DNA of 64,000 nucleotides, taken from positions 310,001 through 374,000 of the forward strand of contig NZ_OY760438.1 of the NCBI RefSeq assembly GCF_963663625.1. The letters run 5' to 3'. This stretch comes from an uncultured Ilyobacter sp. Its GTDB lineage: Bacteria > Fusobacteriota > Fusobacteriia > Fusobacteriales > Fusobacteriaceae. The notes below the pieces were generated by a model that made no database searches, was not told where the DNA came from, and was given only the letters and a program-made list of their open reading frames with translations. Positions 1 to 13,562 of the stretch are shown here, one piece after another. Position 1 is the first letter of the stretch; each line of letters starts with the position of its first letter. The position numbers and the translations under genes are program-made.

Positions 1-1017
1 GCATCTCAGGAGAGAGACTGGGAAGTTATAGGGAGTATACAGTCCTTCAACGGGGTTTTAAAGGAGCCTGAGGAGATAGTTATTCTAGACAAAAAAGCTG
101 TTGCAGGGATACATTTTAGGGGTGGAACCATAATAGGAACGACAAATAAGGGAGGTCCTTTTGCATGGCCTGTAAAAAAAGAGGATGGAACTTGGACCAC
201 AGAGGACAGGTCGGATAAGATGCTTGAAAAATTAAAAAAAATGGGTATAGAGGCTGTGATAAATATAGGGGGAGACGGCTCACAAAAAATATCACACGAA
301 CTCTATAAAAAAGGGCTGAATATAGTAGGTGTTCCTAAGACGATAGACAATGACCTTTTTTCTACAGAATACACATTTGGATTTCAGACAGCAGTGCAGA
401 TAGCCACAGAATCAGTAGATAAACTCGTAACAACTGCAGCAAGTCATAACAGGGTGCTCATAATGGAAGTCATGGGAAGAGATGCTGGTTGGATAGCTCT
501 TCATTCATCCGTAGGAGGAGGGGCGGATGTCTGCATCATCCCAGAGATTCCTTATGATCCGGTTAAAATTGTAAAGAGGCTCAGAGAAAGATATGACAAT
601 GGAAAGGGTTTTGCACTCATTGTTATAGCAGAAGGGGCGAAAAGACTAGGAGGAGATGTATACAGCAGAAAAAGCAATGAAGCTGGTTATGAAAATCCTA
701 TGCTAGGTGGAGTAGCCTATAAGCTGGCAGATGAATTAAAAAAAGCAGGATGTCAGGAAGATATAAGAGTTACTGTGTTAGGCCATCTTCAGAGGGGAGG
801 TACACCTGTAGCATTTGACAGGGTTCTCGCTACAGAGTTTGGGGTAAAAGCCTTTGAACTGGTTCTAAACAAAGAATATGGAAAGATGGTTTCTGTAAAA
901 AATTCTAAGATAACTTCTGTCCCAATAGAAGAAGCCATATCAAATTACAAATTTGTAGAAAAAAACTCCTACCTTGTACATACTGGAAGGTCGGTAGGAA
1001 TATGCTTTGGAGATTAA
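1..1017 (+). CDS. pfkA: 6-phosphofructokinase, 5'-truncated by window edge
   Basis: Phosphorylates fructose 6-phosphate to fructose 1,6-bisphosphate in glycolysis (cytoplasm). The frame is open from base 1, so the N-terminal nucleotide-binding start lies outside the window; 338 residues are visible. Seen motifs: GGDGS (the Gly after GGD fits ATP rather than PPi use), PKTIDND (Lys instead of the Gly of classical bacterial ATP-PFKs), MGRDAGWIA and LGHLQRGG, which is the C-terminal substrate loop. The GGDGS plus PKTIDND pairing is typical of the ATP-using long-clade and plant-like PFKs; the phosphoryl donor remains an inference. It ends in a strong hairpin shared with the converging nqr operon. 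Confidence 0.93.
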   Translation, partial: ASQERDWEVIGSIQSFNGVLKEPEEIVILDKKAVAGIHFRGGTIIGTTNKGGPFAWPVKKEDGTWTTEDRSDKMLEKLKKMGIEAVINIGGDGSQKISHELYKKGLNIVGVPKTIDNDLFSTEYTFGFQTAVQIATESVDKLVTTAASHNRVLIMEVMGRDAGWIALHSSVGGGADVCIIPEIPYDPVKIVKRLRERYDNGKGFALIVIAEGAKRLGGDVYSRKSNEAGYENPMLGGVAYKLADELKKAGCQEDIRVTVLGHLQRGGTPVAFDRVLATEFGVKAFELVLNKEYGKMVSVKNSKITSVPIEEAISNYKFVEKNSYLVHTGRSVGICFGD

Positions 1018-1026
1018 TAAAAAAGA

Positions 1027-1061
1027 CCCCACCTCTATACGTTAAAAGTATAGAGGTGGGG
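1027..1061. terminator. Bidirectional intrinsic terminator between pfkA and the nqr operon
   Basis: A perfect 14-bp stem (1027-1040 with 1048-1061) has a 7-nt loop. On the minus strand it is followed by a T-rich tail (complement of the A run before 1027), so it fits best as the end of the nqr transcript. It can also stop pfkA, with a weaker CTTCTATT tail. Confidence 0.85.
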
Positions 1062-1064
1062 CTT

Positions 1065-1517
1065 CTATTGGCAGAGAACTCTTTTAAGTTTCATTGGTTC
1101 AATTCTAAAGGGGGACCCCTTACCCTGTAGGAAGTGATGCTTCTCTAGAAGATGCAGAGAAAGGTCTGTGTAGGCTATAATTTCACCTGAGGAGATAAGT
1201 TTTAGCTGTACCGCAACTTTTTGAAATGTACCGTCTTCAAAGGGGCAAGGAAGGGTACCTCTAGCCTCTATAGTCTGTACAATCCACTTATTCTCTATGG
1301 TCATAGGTTCTCCTAAAGCGTGTTCCCCTTTCAACATGAATTCCCTTAGTAGATCGGCAACAGACTGAAATTTCATTCCGAGTCTTATCATCTCTCCCTC
1401 ATCTCTCGTTATTATTTCGTTTAGATTTAATTTTTCATCTCCTAAAAATCCTTCAGCAGTTATTTTTCCAGGAATCATATTTGACTGGGCCTTTATCATA
1501 TACGGGGTCATCTTCAT
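1065..1517 (-). CDS. Conserved hypothetical protein, last gene of the nqr operon
   Basis: I do not recognise this family. It is 150 residues with no signal peptide or membrane segment, has a mixed alpha/beta composition, and carries only two cysteines (about residues 95 and 149). AAGGAGG precedes the ATG by 9 nt. It follows nqrF by 18 nt on the same strand and its stop codon abuts the operon terminator, so it is co-transcribed with the Na+-NQR genes. A role in assembly or regulation of the complex is possible but only inferred from position. It does not look like NqrM (a small cysteine-rich membrane protein) or ApbE. Confidence 0.7.
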   Translation of the reverse strand: MKMTPYMIKAQSNMIPGKITAEGFLGDEKLNLNEIITRDEGEMIRLGMKFQSVADLLREFMLKGEHALGEPMTIENKWIVQTIEARGTLPCPFEDGTFQKVAVQLKLISSGEIIAYTDLSLHLLEKHHFLQGKGSPFRIEPMKLKRVLCQ

Positions 1518-1535
1518 TCTAAAAATCCTCCTTAG

Positions 1536-2648
1536 CTATGCAAATTTATCATAAAAAATCTTATCCTCAGAAATTCCGTTAGCGTCAAAAACTTCAATAC
1601 ATGCGTTTATCATTCCTGGACTCCCACAGAGATAGCCTTCTTTATTTTCTAAATGGGCTATATTTTCTTTCAGATACTTATCTAAAATATCTGTTATGAG
1701 ACCAGTTTCACCAGTCCACCCTTCATCTTCCTGGGGTTCAGAAAGAGCAGGAATAAAATGAAACTTTTCCCATTTTGTTTCTAGTTCTCTCATCTCCTCT
1801 AAGTAAAAAAGATCTTTCAAAGTTCTAGCTCCGAAGAAGTACCAAACTTCTCTCTCTGTTTCGCCTTTTTCAAACATATCATACAGAATAGATTTAAAGG
1901 GAGCCATACCGGATCCGCCTGCGATACATATCATCGCAGCATCTGTATCCTGTTTTTGAAAATCACCGAAGGGGCCAATAAGCTCTATTTTGTCACCTTC
2001 TTTGAGAAAGTTATGAACCCATGTTGTGGCAATCCCTCCTGGAACAAGTCTTATGAGCATCTCAATTTGATTTTTGTCAGAGGGTTTAGAAGAGATGGAA
2101 TATGCTCTCTGGTTATAATCTTTTATTTTTTTATAAGGAGGAACAACCAGTTGTACATACATTCCAGAAGTGAATTCGATGGTTTCCTCTCCTATATCTA
2201 CAAGGACTTCTTTTATATCATGTGTTATATTTTTTATACTCAGGACGCTTCCTGTGAACTGTTTTACATTAAAAAGTTCTTCTGGGATCAAAATACTGAG
2301 ATCTTTTTTTATTTTTATCTGACATGCCAGTCTGGTATTATTTGTCTTTTCCTCATCTGAAAGGTATGGGAATTCAGTTGGTAGAATGGGACCTACATCT
2401 GTTTCAATCTGACATTTGCAAGCTCCGCAACTTCCACGTCCTCCACAAGCAGACGGAAGATAGATACCTTCAGAAGACAAAGAGGAGAGAAGGGGTTCAC
2501 CGCCTTTTATTTCAAGTTCTTTCTTTCCGTTGTTTATGTCAATCTTGACATCTCCGTAATTATTGACCACTTTGTCCACGAGGGATATAAGGGCCGCCAG
2601 TCCACCGGCAATTGCAGCTACAGTCAAAGGAGCAATTAGAAAATCCAT
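1536..2648 (-). CDS. nqrF: Na+-translocating NADH:quinone oxidoreductase subunit F
   Basis: NADH-oxidising input subunit of Na+-NQR; it passes electrons from FAD to a [2Fe-2S] centre. The order is an N-terminal membrane anchor (about residues 3-24), a plant-type ferredoxin domain with cysteines at 68, 74, 77 and 109, an FAD-binding barrel with RAYSISS near 182, and an NAD-binding domain with CIAGGSGMAP near 240 and a C-terminal CGSPGM. Its 370 residues are shorter than the roughly 400 of Vibrio NqrF but all cofactor motifs are present. This gene marks the operon as NQR rather than RNF, since neither RnfB nor RnfC is encoded here. Confidence 0.93.
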   Translation of the reverse strand: MDFLIAPLTVAAIAGGLAALISLVDKVVNNYGDVKIDINNGKKELEIKGGEPLLSSLSSEGIYLPSACGGRGSCGACKCQIETDVGPILPTEFPYLSDEEKTNNTRLACQIKIKKDLSILIPEELFNVKQFTGSVLSIKNITHDIKEVLVDIGEETIEFTSGMYVQLVVPPYKKIKDYNQRAYSISSKPSDKNQIEMLIRLVPGGIATTWVHNFLKEGDKIELIGPFGDFQKQDTDAAMICIAGGSGMAPFKSILYDMFEKGETEREVWYFFGARTLKDLFYLEEMRELETKWEKFHFIPALSEPQEDEGWTGETGLITDILDKYLKENIAHLENKEGYLCGSPGMINACIEVFDANGISEDKIFYDKFA

Positions 2649-2660
2649 GAAAATACCTCC

Positions 2661-3254
2661 CTATTGAACGATAAGCATTCCGGAAAAACCTATAAATGCC
2701 ATTGCCATAAATCCTATTGTGATCAAGGTGATGCCGGGCCCTTCAAGACCTGCAGGAACAGGTGAGTTTTTTATTTTCTTATTTATTGCTGAAAGGGCCA
2801 TTATAGCCAGCCACCAGCCTAATCCAGAACCAAAAGCATAAGAAGCTGTCTGGATAAAGCTGTAATTTCTTATCTCTATAAAAAGAGAAACTCCAAGGAT
2901 AGCACAGTTAACTGTAATTAAAGGAAGAAATATTCCCAAGGCGATATAGAGGCTAGGAGAAAGCCGGTCTATAAGCATCTCAAGAATCTGAACAGTAGCG
3001 GCTATGACTACTATAAAAACGATGAACCTCAAGTAAAGCAGATCTAATGGGATGAGTATATATTTCAAAACAACCCAGTTAATCATTGCGGTAAGAGTGA
3101 GGACTCCTGTGACAGCCATGCCGAGACCATTAGATGACGTCATATCTTTTGATATGGATATAAAAGAACACATTCCCAAAAAATTTGCCAGGAGTATATT
3201 ACTTGTAAATATAGAAGCTAAAAAAAGGGTAAAAGGGTGTATGTCTGGTATCAT
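2661..3254 (-). CDS. nqrE: Na+-NQR subunit E
   Basis: Multi-pass membrane subunit (197 residues, about six helices) of the NqrDE/RnfAE family that forms part of the ion path and holds an intramembrane Fe centre between NqrD and NqrE. The motif LLANFLGMCSF near the N-terminus and NCAILGVSLF in the middle carry the conserved half-channel sequence with its cysteine. It lies 12 nt upstream of nqrF and 15 nt downstream of nqrD in one transcript. Confidence 0.93.
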   Translation of the reverse strand: MIPDIHPFTLFLASIFTSNILLANFLGMCSFISISKDMTSSNGLGMAVTGVLTLTAMINWVVLKYILIPLDLLYLRFIVFIVVIAATVQILEMLIDRLSPSLYIALGIFLPLITVNCAILGVSLFIEIRNYSFIQTASYAFGSGLGWWLAIMALSAINKKIKNSPVPAGLEGPGITLITIGFMAMAFIGFSGMLIVQ

Positions 3255-3269
3255 TTTTCTCCTCCATTT

Positions 3270-3899
3270 TTAATTTGGTTGTTTTACGGGAGTTTCTTTT
3301 TTTTCATCTTGTCTCATCATGGTTGTTTTGACTACCCATATGAGAATACCAAGGATGAAAAATGCACTAGGAGCCATTACCATAATAGTCCAAGGAGTGA
3401 ATCCATTGTTTAAGATTTGCATTCCAAACAAAGTTCCGAATCCCAAAAGCTCACGAAAAAAAGCTACGACCATGAGCACCCACATATATCCCAAACCAGA
3501 AGTTATACCATCCCAAAAGGAAATAAGGGGACGATTTGACTGAGCAAAAGCTTCGGCTCTGCCCATTATAATGCAGTTGGTAATAATGAGACCTACATAT
3601 GGACCGAGAGATCTGCTTATATCTGGAAGATAAGCTCTCAGCATTATATCTACAATTATTACAAAAAAAGCGATAATAAGAGTCTGGACAATCATTCTCA
3701 CCTTTCTGGGCATATAATTTTTTAGAATGGAAACTGACAAGTTGCTAAAAGCAGTCACAAAAATAACTGACACAGTCATAATGAAAGTGTTGGTGAGATT
3801 GTTGGTAACTGCAAGGGTAGAACAGATACCTAGAATCTGTACAAAAACAGGGTTATTGCTCCAAATGTTTTCCTTAGCCAAATCTTTAACAGTATTCAA
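3270..3899 (-). CDS. nqrD: Na+-NQR subunit D
   Basis: Membrane partner of NqrE (209 residues, about six helices). The sequence NNPVFVQILGICSTLAVTN and the later LIITNCIIMGRAEAFA are hallmark NqrD/RnfE segments, with one cysteine in each inverted half. Its start overlaps the end of nqrC by 4 nt, which indicates translational coupling. Confidence 0.93.
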   Translation of the reverse strand: MNTVKDLAKENIWSNNPVFVQILGICSTLAVTNNLTNTFIMTVSVIFVTAFSNLSVSILKNYMPRKVRMIVQTLIIAFFVIIVDIMLRAYLPDISRSLGPYVGLIITNCIIMGRAEAFAQSNRPLISFWDGITSGLGYMWVLMVVAFFRELLGFGTLFGMQILNNGFTPWTIMVMAPSAFFILGILIWVVKTTMMRQDEKKETPVKQPN

Positions 3900-4504
3900 A
3901 TTTCTCCCCTCCTTTTTAACTCTCTCAATTCTATAAGTTTCTTATTGATAATATTTTCAACCGATTCGCTAGTTCTAGTGGCTCCAGTTATACCATCCAC
4001 CAGACTATTTTTGGAAATAGTGTCACCCCTTCCAACGCCCATAACGATTTTTATCTTGTCTGGGACTTCTTCCCCTCTGAACTGGTTTAAAAACCAGGAT
4101 TCCTCTATTCTTCCCCCTAAACCTGGAGTCTCAGAATGGGACGTGATCTCTATTCCAATTATTTTATCAATTTCATTATTTGTGGCTATGACACCGTAGA
4201 TAGTTCCCCAAAGGCCTTTTCCTGAAAAGCTTGATACAAAGATATTTTCATTGTTTATACTGGCATTTAACACCTCTTTATCTTTGGGGTCGTTTCCAAA
4301 GATTTCAGAAAATTTTACCTGAGGATTTTCATCAGGATCTAATTTTATTCCTGAAGCAGACAGATAGGCTTTTGCTTCAGAAATTTTTTGATATTCTTTA
4401 ATTCTTTCTGCTGTTACTTTGTAGGCGACAGAAAGAATAAAAACAAAAACAAATGTAATGGTAAAGCTAAAGATAACTGTATAGATAAGAGAATCTTTTT
4501 TCAT
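3896..4504 (-). CDS. nqrC: Na+-NQR subunit C (FMN-binding)
   Basis: Single-helix subunit (202 residues) with one N-terminal transmembrane segment (about 7-29) and a periplasmic FMN domain. The flavinylation motif DGITGATRTS places the covalent FMN on Thr176, a modification made by ApbE, which is not in this window. The upstream ETPGLGGR segment is also typical of the NqrC/RnfG family. It overlaps nqrB and nqrD by 4 nt each. RnfG is the closest alternative, but the NqrF neighbour supports NqrC. Confidence 0.9.
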   Translation of the reverse strand: MKKDSLIYTVIFSFTITFVFVFILSVAYKVTAERIKEYQKISEAKAYLSASGIKLDPDENPQVKFSEIFGNDPKDKEVLNASINNENIFVSSFSGKGLWGTIYGVIATNNEIDKIIGIEITSHSETPGLGGRIEESWFLNQFRGEEVPDKIKIVMGVGRGDTISKNSLVDGITGATRTSESVENIINKKLIELRELKRRGEI

Positions 4505-5391
4505 GATTTCACCTCTCCGACTCTTGCTTTTCCTATAATTTCATCCATTAAAGGGGCAAAGGTATTTCCCAAAAGGATTGCGAAACTTGTTCCCTCTGGA
4601 AAAAGAGAGAAAGTTCTTATCAAGGCCACTGAAACACCTATAAGAAGGCCGTAGGCAATGAGAGAACCATTTTTTTTCGGAGATGAGACAGGATCGGTGA
4701 CCATAAAGACCGATATAAAAAGGAGACTTCCTGAAAAAACACCGTATAGGGGGTTGGCACCCAGATCAAAAGAAAACAAAAGTGTCTGTACCAGAAAATA
4801 TCCAACCAAGGTTGATCCCATAGATCTCCAGCTAGCTGTTTTTGTATAGAGGAGATACAGTGCGGCAGCTATTATTAGAATTCCAGAACTTTCACCCATA
4901 GAGCCAGGTCTTGTCCCTAAAAGAAGATCTGTGAATTTTGGAATTCCTTCATTTCTTAAAATTTCAAGAGGGGTTGCACCGGCAATTCCGTCGGTCATTC
5001 CAAAATTACCAGGGATAAGCCATTTATTTGTCATGTTGGGAAAAGCTATATATATGAAAAGTCTCCCTGTAATAGCCGGGTTAAATATATTACGCCCAAA
5101 ACCACCATAGGCCATTTTCCCCATAGAGACTCCAAATGTTATTCCAATGGCAGCAATCCAGAGGGGAGTTCCAGGTGACATAGACATGGCATAAAGAGCG
5201 CATGTTACAAGAACAGCTTCACTTACTTTTTTATTCTTTTTTTTAAGGAAAATGGACTCGGTTCCTATTCCAAATAAAAAAGAGACAGCGATTAGCTCTA
5301 AAGCTTTTAATCCGTATAAATAAACAGATAAAATAAAAATAGGTATTAATGAATACATTACTTTTCTCATAATGATTTGCTTCTGAAACAC
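4501..5391 (-). CDS. nqrB: Na+-NQR subunit B / RnfD-like membrane subunit, short form
   Basis: Central membrane subunit that carries covalent FMN and, in Na+-NQR, riboflavin. The DGIAGATPLE motif puts the FMN threonine at about residue 140, and GGFGRNIFNPA and VTDPVSSP are conserved NqrB/RnfD segments. At 296 residues it is well below the ~410 of Vibrio NqrB and the ~350 of RnfD, lacking an N-terminal extension. I place the start at a GTG preceded by GGGGGG at 6-nt spacing; an ATG lies 7 codons inside. It is the first gene of the operon: nqrA, which normally precedes it, is absent, and the rRNA operon lies upstream. Confidence 0.87.
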   Translation of the reverse strand: MFQKQIIMRKVMYSLIPIFILSVYLYGLKALELIAVSFLFGIGTESIFLKKKNKKVSEAVLVTCALYAMSMSPGTPLWIAAIGITFGVSMGKMAYGGFGRNIFNPAITGRLFIYIAFPNMTNKWLIPGNFGMTDGIAGATPLEILRNEGIPKFTDLLLGTRPGSMGESSGILIIAAALYLLYTKTASWRSMGSTLVGYFLVQTLLFSFDLGANPLYGVFSGSLLFISVFMVTDPVSSPKKNGSLIAYGLLIGVSVALIRTFSLFPEGTSFAILLGNTFAPLMDEIIGKARVGEVKS

Positions 5392-5627
5392 ATATATCCC
5401 CCCAGTTAGATTCTTAGTTTTGATTTTTGCATTAAAAATACTTTTAAGAACTTAAAAATTAACAAGCCAAATTTTACCTAGTTTATATTAAATAAATACA
5501 TTTAATTTGAAAGAATCCTTTGAGAGCTTATAAATAATCTTTTTCAAGGTTTATTTTAATTAGATCAAATCAAATGTAATTTAAGGGTATAAAATTTGAA
5601 TTCAAAAATAAAAACTTATAAATTTTC

Positions 5628-5657
5628 TTGACATTTATAGAGAAATTAGGGAATAAT
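5628..5657 (+). promoter_or_regulatory. rRNA operon promoter P1 (distal)
   Basis: The -35 TTGACA (5628-5633) is followed at 18 nt by AATAAT (5652-5657). The weak -10 makes this the less certain of the tandem pair. The AT-rich stretch upstream (5400-5627) could act as an UP element and must also hold the divergent nqr promoter, which I could not place. Confidence 0.5.
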
Positions 5658-5687
5658 TAAAAACAGGTGAAAAAAATCAAAAAAATG

Positions 5688-5716
5688 TTGACGCATATTT
5701 TCAACTGTGATATTAT
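5688..5716 (+). promoter_or_regulatory. rRNA operon promoter P2 (proximal)
   Basis: The -35 TTGACG (5688-5693), a 17-bp spacer and the -10 TATTAT (5711-5716) sit about 160 nt before 16S. They are 60 bp downstream of the P1 -35. Transcription would start near 5723, in CTTGTGCACG. Confidence 0.75.
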
Positions 5717-5877
5717 ACTCCTTGTGCACGAGAGAGGCACACAGATAGAAAACAAAAGGACATTAGCAATTAAATAGAGAAGGAAGTCAAAAAAATGTCA
5801 GATATGACATAAAGAAGTCCAAACAAGATTTGGACACAGTTAGGTGTTGATAATCTCGCAAGAGATTTAAATAAACT

Positions 5878-7402
<1,525 letters not shown>

Positions 7403-7590
7403 CTAAGGAGCACAGACGACCTTCTCTATTTATTTGGTATTGTTCTTTCCCGCGAGGGTTTGGGTAATAACCAGGATGGACATTGGAAACTATATAGTAG
7501 AGAAATCAACATTAAATTTTTTTTCTGACGAAATCTACTTCATTCGAAGTAAAGATTGTCAAGAAAGAGAGTTAGCTGATGAACAATTTA
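7403..7590 (+). other. 16S-23S spacer with processing stems, no tRNA
   Basis: The 188-nt spacer holds no tRNA. CCTTCTCTATTTA (7420-7432) complements TAAATAGAGAAGG in the leader (5771-5783), forming the stem that brackets 16S. AAACTATATAGTAGA (7487-7501) is exactly complementary to the sequence after 23S (10525-10539), bracketing 23S. These are the expected RNase III processing helices. Confidence 0.8.
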
Positions 7591-10522
<2,932 letters not shown>

Positions 10523-10593
10523 AATCTACTATATAGTTTTGAATGCCCATGGCATGCAAAAGAATATGATGTCAGCAGTTAAATGTTGATAAC

Positions 10594-10713
10594 AGCTTGG
10601 TGAGAATAGCTGTAGGGGTACACCTGGTCACATTCCGAACCCAGAAGTTAAGCCTGCATACGCTGAAAGTACTTGAGGGGCAGCCCTCCGGGAGGATAGG
10701 TACTTGCCAAGCT
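10594..10713 (+). rRNA. rrf: 5S ribosomal RNA
   Basis: The terminal helix GCTTGG (10595-10600) pairs with CCAAGC (10707-10712). The interior GGTCACATTCCGAACCCAGAAG is the conserved 5S loop. It lies about 70 nt after 23S. An eight-T run starts right after the 3' strand, so the operon probably terminates here. Confidence 0.95.
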
Positions 10714-10725
10714 TTTTTTTATTTT

Positions 10726-11072
10726 TTGGAATAAAAGTAGAGAACTATTTTTTTATGTGACGTAAATTGCCTGGAAAATTTTATTTTTAACGGGTGTAGC
10801 ATCAAATGAATAAATCACCTGAAATGGCAGTGATTACTAAAAAAATTATTATAAAGTGATATTAGCTTTAATCCTAGGGGACTTTCTTTATGAAAGTTCT
10901 TTTTGTATTGGATATAACCTAAATTTTAATTTAAATTTTAAAGTTAACTCAAAGTTGCTCAGATCATATTTTACTGAGAGAATAAAGGAATTAAGAGGAA
11001 TTAGATTCATTATACGGTAAAAAAATTTAATGGGATGCAAGAGAATGAAGAAACGTATAGAGGAGGTGGCAA
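10726..11072 (+). other. Intergenic region between 5S and gnd
   Basis: AT-rich, no gene seen. It contains a weak terminator-like hairpin (10879-10905) and, at its end, the gnd Shine-Dalgarno AGGAGG. I could not assign a convincing promoter for the gnd operon. Confidence 0.5.
10879..10905 (+). terminator. Short hairpin with T run
   Basis: ACTTTC (10881-10886) pairs with GAAAGT (10892-10897), extended by flanking G-T and G-C pairs and followed by a T-rich tail. It may be a backup rRNA terminator or a leader element for gnd. Confidence 0.45.
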
Positions 11073-11990
11073 ATGAAAATAGCCATGATTGGTTTGGGAA
11101 AAATGGGGGGGAATATGTCTAAAAAACTTATAGAGAAAGGACATGAGGTCGTAGTTTACGATACGAATTCCCAACTAAGAAAAGAATTTGAGAGTATAGG
11201 GGCGAAATCTTTAGAAAATATAGAGGCTTTGTGCAAGGAAGCTGAAAAAGGTAATATTGATATAATATGGTCTATGCTTCCTGCTGGAGAGATAACTAAA
11301 AATATAATCCTCGATATATCTATAAGATGCAGAGAATCAAAAATTATAATAGATGGAGGGAACTCATTTTATAAAGATACTATAAGATTAGAAAAGGAGG
11401 TTAGGAATAACGGTCATACTCTTATTGATGCTGGAACAAGCGGAGGGATATGGGGTCTTGAAAAAGGTTATTGCCTTATGGTAGGAGGGGATAAGAGCAG
11501 TTATGAGTTTATAAAACCTGTTCTTTCAGATCTATCTGAACCAACAGGAGGTTATGAATATATGGGACCTTCGGGATCTGGACATTTTGTAAAAATGGTC
11601 CATAATGGGATCGAGTATGCTATGATGGAAGCTTTTGGAGAGGGGTTTGAGATTCTTAAAGAGAAAAAAGAATTTGACTTGAATTTGGAAAAAATATCTA
11701 AGGTGTGGCAGAGTGGCAGCGTAATTGATTCTTGGCTTCTAGAACTTTGTGGAGACCTTTTTGAAAAAGAAGGAAATCTAGAAGGGATAAAAGGTTATGT
11801 AGAAGATTCTGGAGAAGGGAGATGGACTGTTATTGAGAGTATAGAGGGTAGAATTGCAGCTCCTGTCATTACGCTGTCTCTTTTACAAAGGTTCAGATCT
11901 AGAAGGGATGAGACATTTAGCGATAAAGTCATAGCCGGACTTAGAAAGCAATTTGGTGGACATGCTGTGAAGACAAAAGAAGGAGGGTAA
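11073..11990 (+). CDS. gnd: 6-phosphogluconate dehydrogenase (decarboxylating), short form
   Basis: Oxidises 6-phosphogluconate to ribulose 5-phosphate and CO2 with reduction of NAD(P)+. The Rossmann motif GLGKMGGNMSKKL starts at residue 7. GPSGSGHFVKMVHNGIEYAMM (about residues 167-187) contains the catalytic Lys and substrate contacts. At 305 residues it belongs to the short GndA/YqeC-type branch rather than the ~470-residue enzyme. AGGAGG lies 8 nt before the ATG. It is the first gene of gnd-zwf-pgl, which together form the whole oxidative pentose-phosphate branch. Confidence 0.93.
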   Translation: MKIAMIGLGKMGGNMSKKLIEKGHEVVVYDTNSQLRKEFESIGAKSLENIEALCKEAEKGNIDIIWSMLPAGEITKNIILDISIRCRESKIIIDGGNSFYKDTIRLEKEVRNNGHTLIDAGTSGGIWGLEKGYCLMVGGDKSSYEFIKPVLSDLSEPTGGYEYMGPSGSGHFVKMVHNGIEYAMMEAFGEGFEILKEKKEFDLNLEKISKVWQSGSVIDSWLLELCGDLFEKEGNLEGIKGYVEDSGEGRWTVIESIEGRIAAPVITLSLLQRFRSRRDETFSDKVIAGLRKQFGGHAVKTKEGG

Positions 11991-11996
11991 AATTTT

Positions 11997-13562
11997 ATGA
12001 AAGAAGCTACTAACCTAAATTTTATGCAGAGTGACTCTAAAAATAAGGATAAGCTTCCTTTCACACTTATAATATTTGGAGGAGCCGGAGATCTGAGTCA
12101 AAGAAAGCTTATCCCATCACTATATAATCTCTTTATTTTAAACCAATTACATAAAAATTTTAACATTATATCCTGTGGAATGCCTGAACTTACAGAGAAA
12201 GAATACAGAGATATCGTAAAAAATTCTCTGGAAAAATTTGTCTCTAAAAATTTAGAAGATAAATCAGAAGAATTTTTGAAAAAGTTTAGTTATGTATCAG
12301 GAGCTTTTGACGATAAAAGAATGTATGAGGGAATCTGTAAAAAATACAAAGAGTTTACTGGTGACAAGAGGCAGGTGATTTTTTATCTGGCTATACCTCC
12401 GGAATTTGCTCCACTTGTTATAAAATATTTAGAAAAATATAGCCTGTGTTCTGTGAGTTATGAAAAAAAAATAGTAATGGAAAAACCTTTTGGTGTAGAC
12501 AGAGAGAGTGCAAAAAAACTCAATCAAATAGTTTTAGGGGTATTTGAAGAGGTGGAAATTTACAGGATTGACCACTATCTTGGAAAAGAAACGGTTCAAA
12601 ATATACTTTTTTTCAGGTTTGGAAACAGCATATTTGAACCTCTCTGGAACAGAAATTTTATTGATCATGTTCAAATAACAGCAGCGGAAACCCTAGGAAT
12701 AGAGCATAGAGGTAAATTTTATGAAAAGGCAGGAGTTATAAGAGACATAGTGCAAAATCATGTAATGCAGCTCCTATCCCTTGTCGCTATGGAACCTCCT
12801 GCAAATTTTGATGCAGATAGAATCAGGGACGAAAAACTAAAAGTCTTTAAATCCATAAGATCGATGGATGAGAATTATCTGAAAAAAAACATCATAAAGG
12901 GTCAATACGGACCTGGAAAATGCGGTGGAAAAAGTGTGGTAGGATATACTGAAGAAAAAAATGTTGGAAAAGAATCTAAAATGGCGACCTATATCGCCGG
13001 TAAGTTTTATATAGACAACTGGAGATGGGCTGACGTGCCTTTTTATATAAGAGCGGGCAAAAGGATGAGAAAAAAAGTAACAGAAATCTACCTGCAGTTT
13101 AAACAACCACCTTTAAAACTTTTTGGTGACAAATATAACAAAATAGTACCCAATGGAATCTTAATATCGATACAGCCAGAGGAAAAAATATCAGTCAGAT
13201 TAAACTTGAAATACCCTGGTAGTGAAAACTTTCCTCACCCTGTAGAAATGGCTTTTAATTATAAGGACTTGGCCCATATTGTATCCTTAGACGCCTATGA
13301 AAGGCTTTTTTTGGACTGTGTGAAAGGGGATCTGACCTTATTTGCAAGGCAGGATAGTATAGAGGCTATGTGGGAAGTAGTGGATTCTATAAATGAATAT
13401 TTTGAAGAAAGTTATCAGGGGGAACTTCCAAATTATTTTTCAGGTTCTTGGGGACCCGAGAAATCAGAGCTTCTTTTAGCAAGGGACGGAAGATGCTGGA
13501 GATTTGGGAATACATGTGAGTTTCATGAAGAGGTGGTCTTAGATGGTAATAAAAACCAATAG
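11997..13562 (+). CDS. zwf: Glucose-6-phosphate 1-dehydrogenase
   Basis: First step of the oxidative pentose-phosphate pathway, giving 6-phosphogluconolactone and NAD(P)H. The N-terminal nucleotide motif is [11 protein letters not shown], and [13 protein letters not shown] (about residues 196-208) is the signature active site with the catalytic His region. EKPFG precedes it. Its 521 residues are slightly longer than the usual 490. It starts 6 nt after gnd and overlaps pgl by 20 nt, so the three are co-translated. Confidence 0.95.
   Translation: MKEATNLNFMQSDSKNKDKLPFTLIIFGGAGDLSQRKLIPSLYNLFILNQLHKNFNIISCGMPELTEKEYRDIVKNSLEKFVSKNLEDKSEEFLKKFSYVSGAFDDKRMYEGICKKYKEFTGDKRQVIFYLAIPPEFAPLVIKYLEKYSLCSVSYEKKIVMEKPFGVDRESAKKLNQIVLGVFEEVEIYRIDHYLGKETVQNILFFRFGNSIFEPLWNRNFIDHVQITAAETLGIEHRGKFYEKAGVIRDIVQNHVMQLLSLVAMEPPANFDADRIRDEKLKVFKSIRSMDENYLKKNIIKGQYGPGKCGGKSVVGYTEEKNVGKESKMATYIAGKFYIDNWRWADVPFYIRAGKRMRKKVTEIYLQFKQPPLKLFGDKYNKIVPNGILISIQPEEKISVRLNLKYPGSENFPHPVEMAFNYKDLAHIVSLDAYERLFLDCVKGDLTLFARQDSIEAMWEVVDSINEYFEESYQGELPNYFSGSWGPEKSELLLARDGRCWRFGNTCEFHEEVVLDGNKNQ

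Noticed and set aside
2661..5391. RNF complex (rnfD, G, E, A) instead of NQR
   Set aside because: The homologous subunits are similar, but the operon contains NqrF and neither RnfB nor RnfC, so NQR is the better name.
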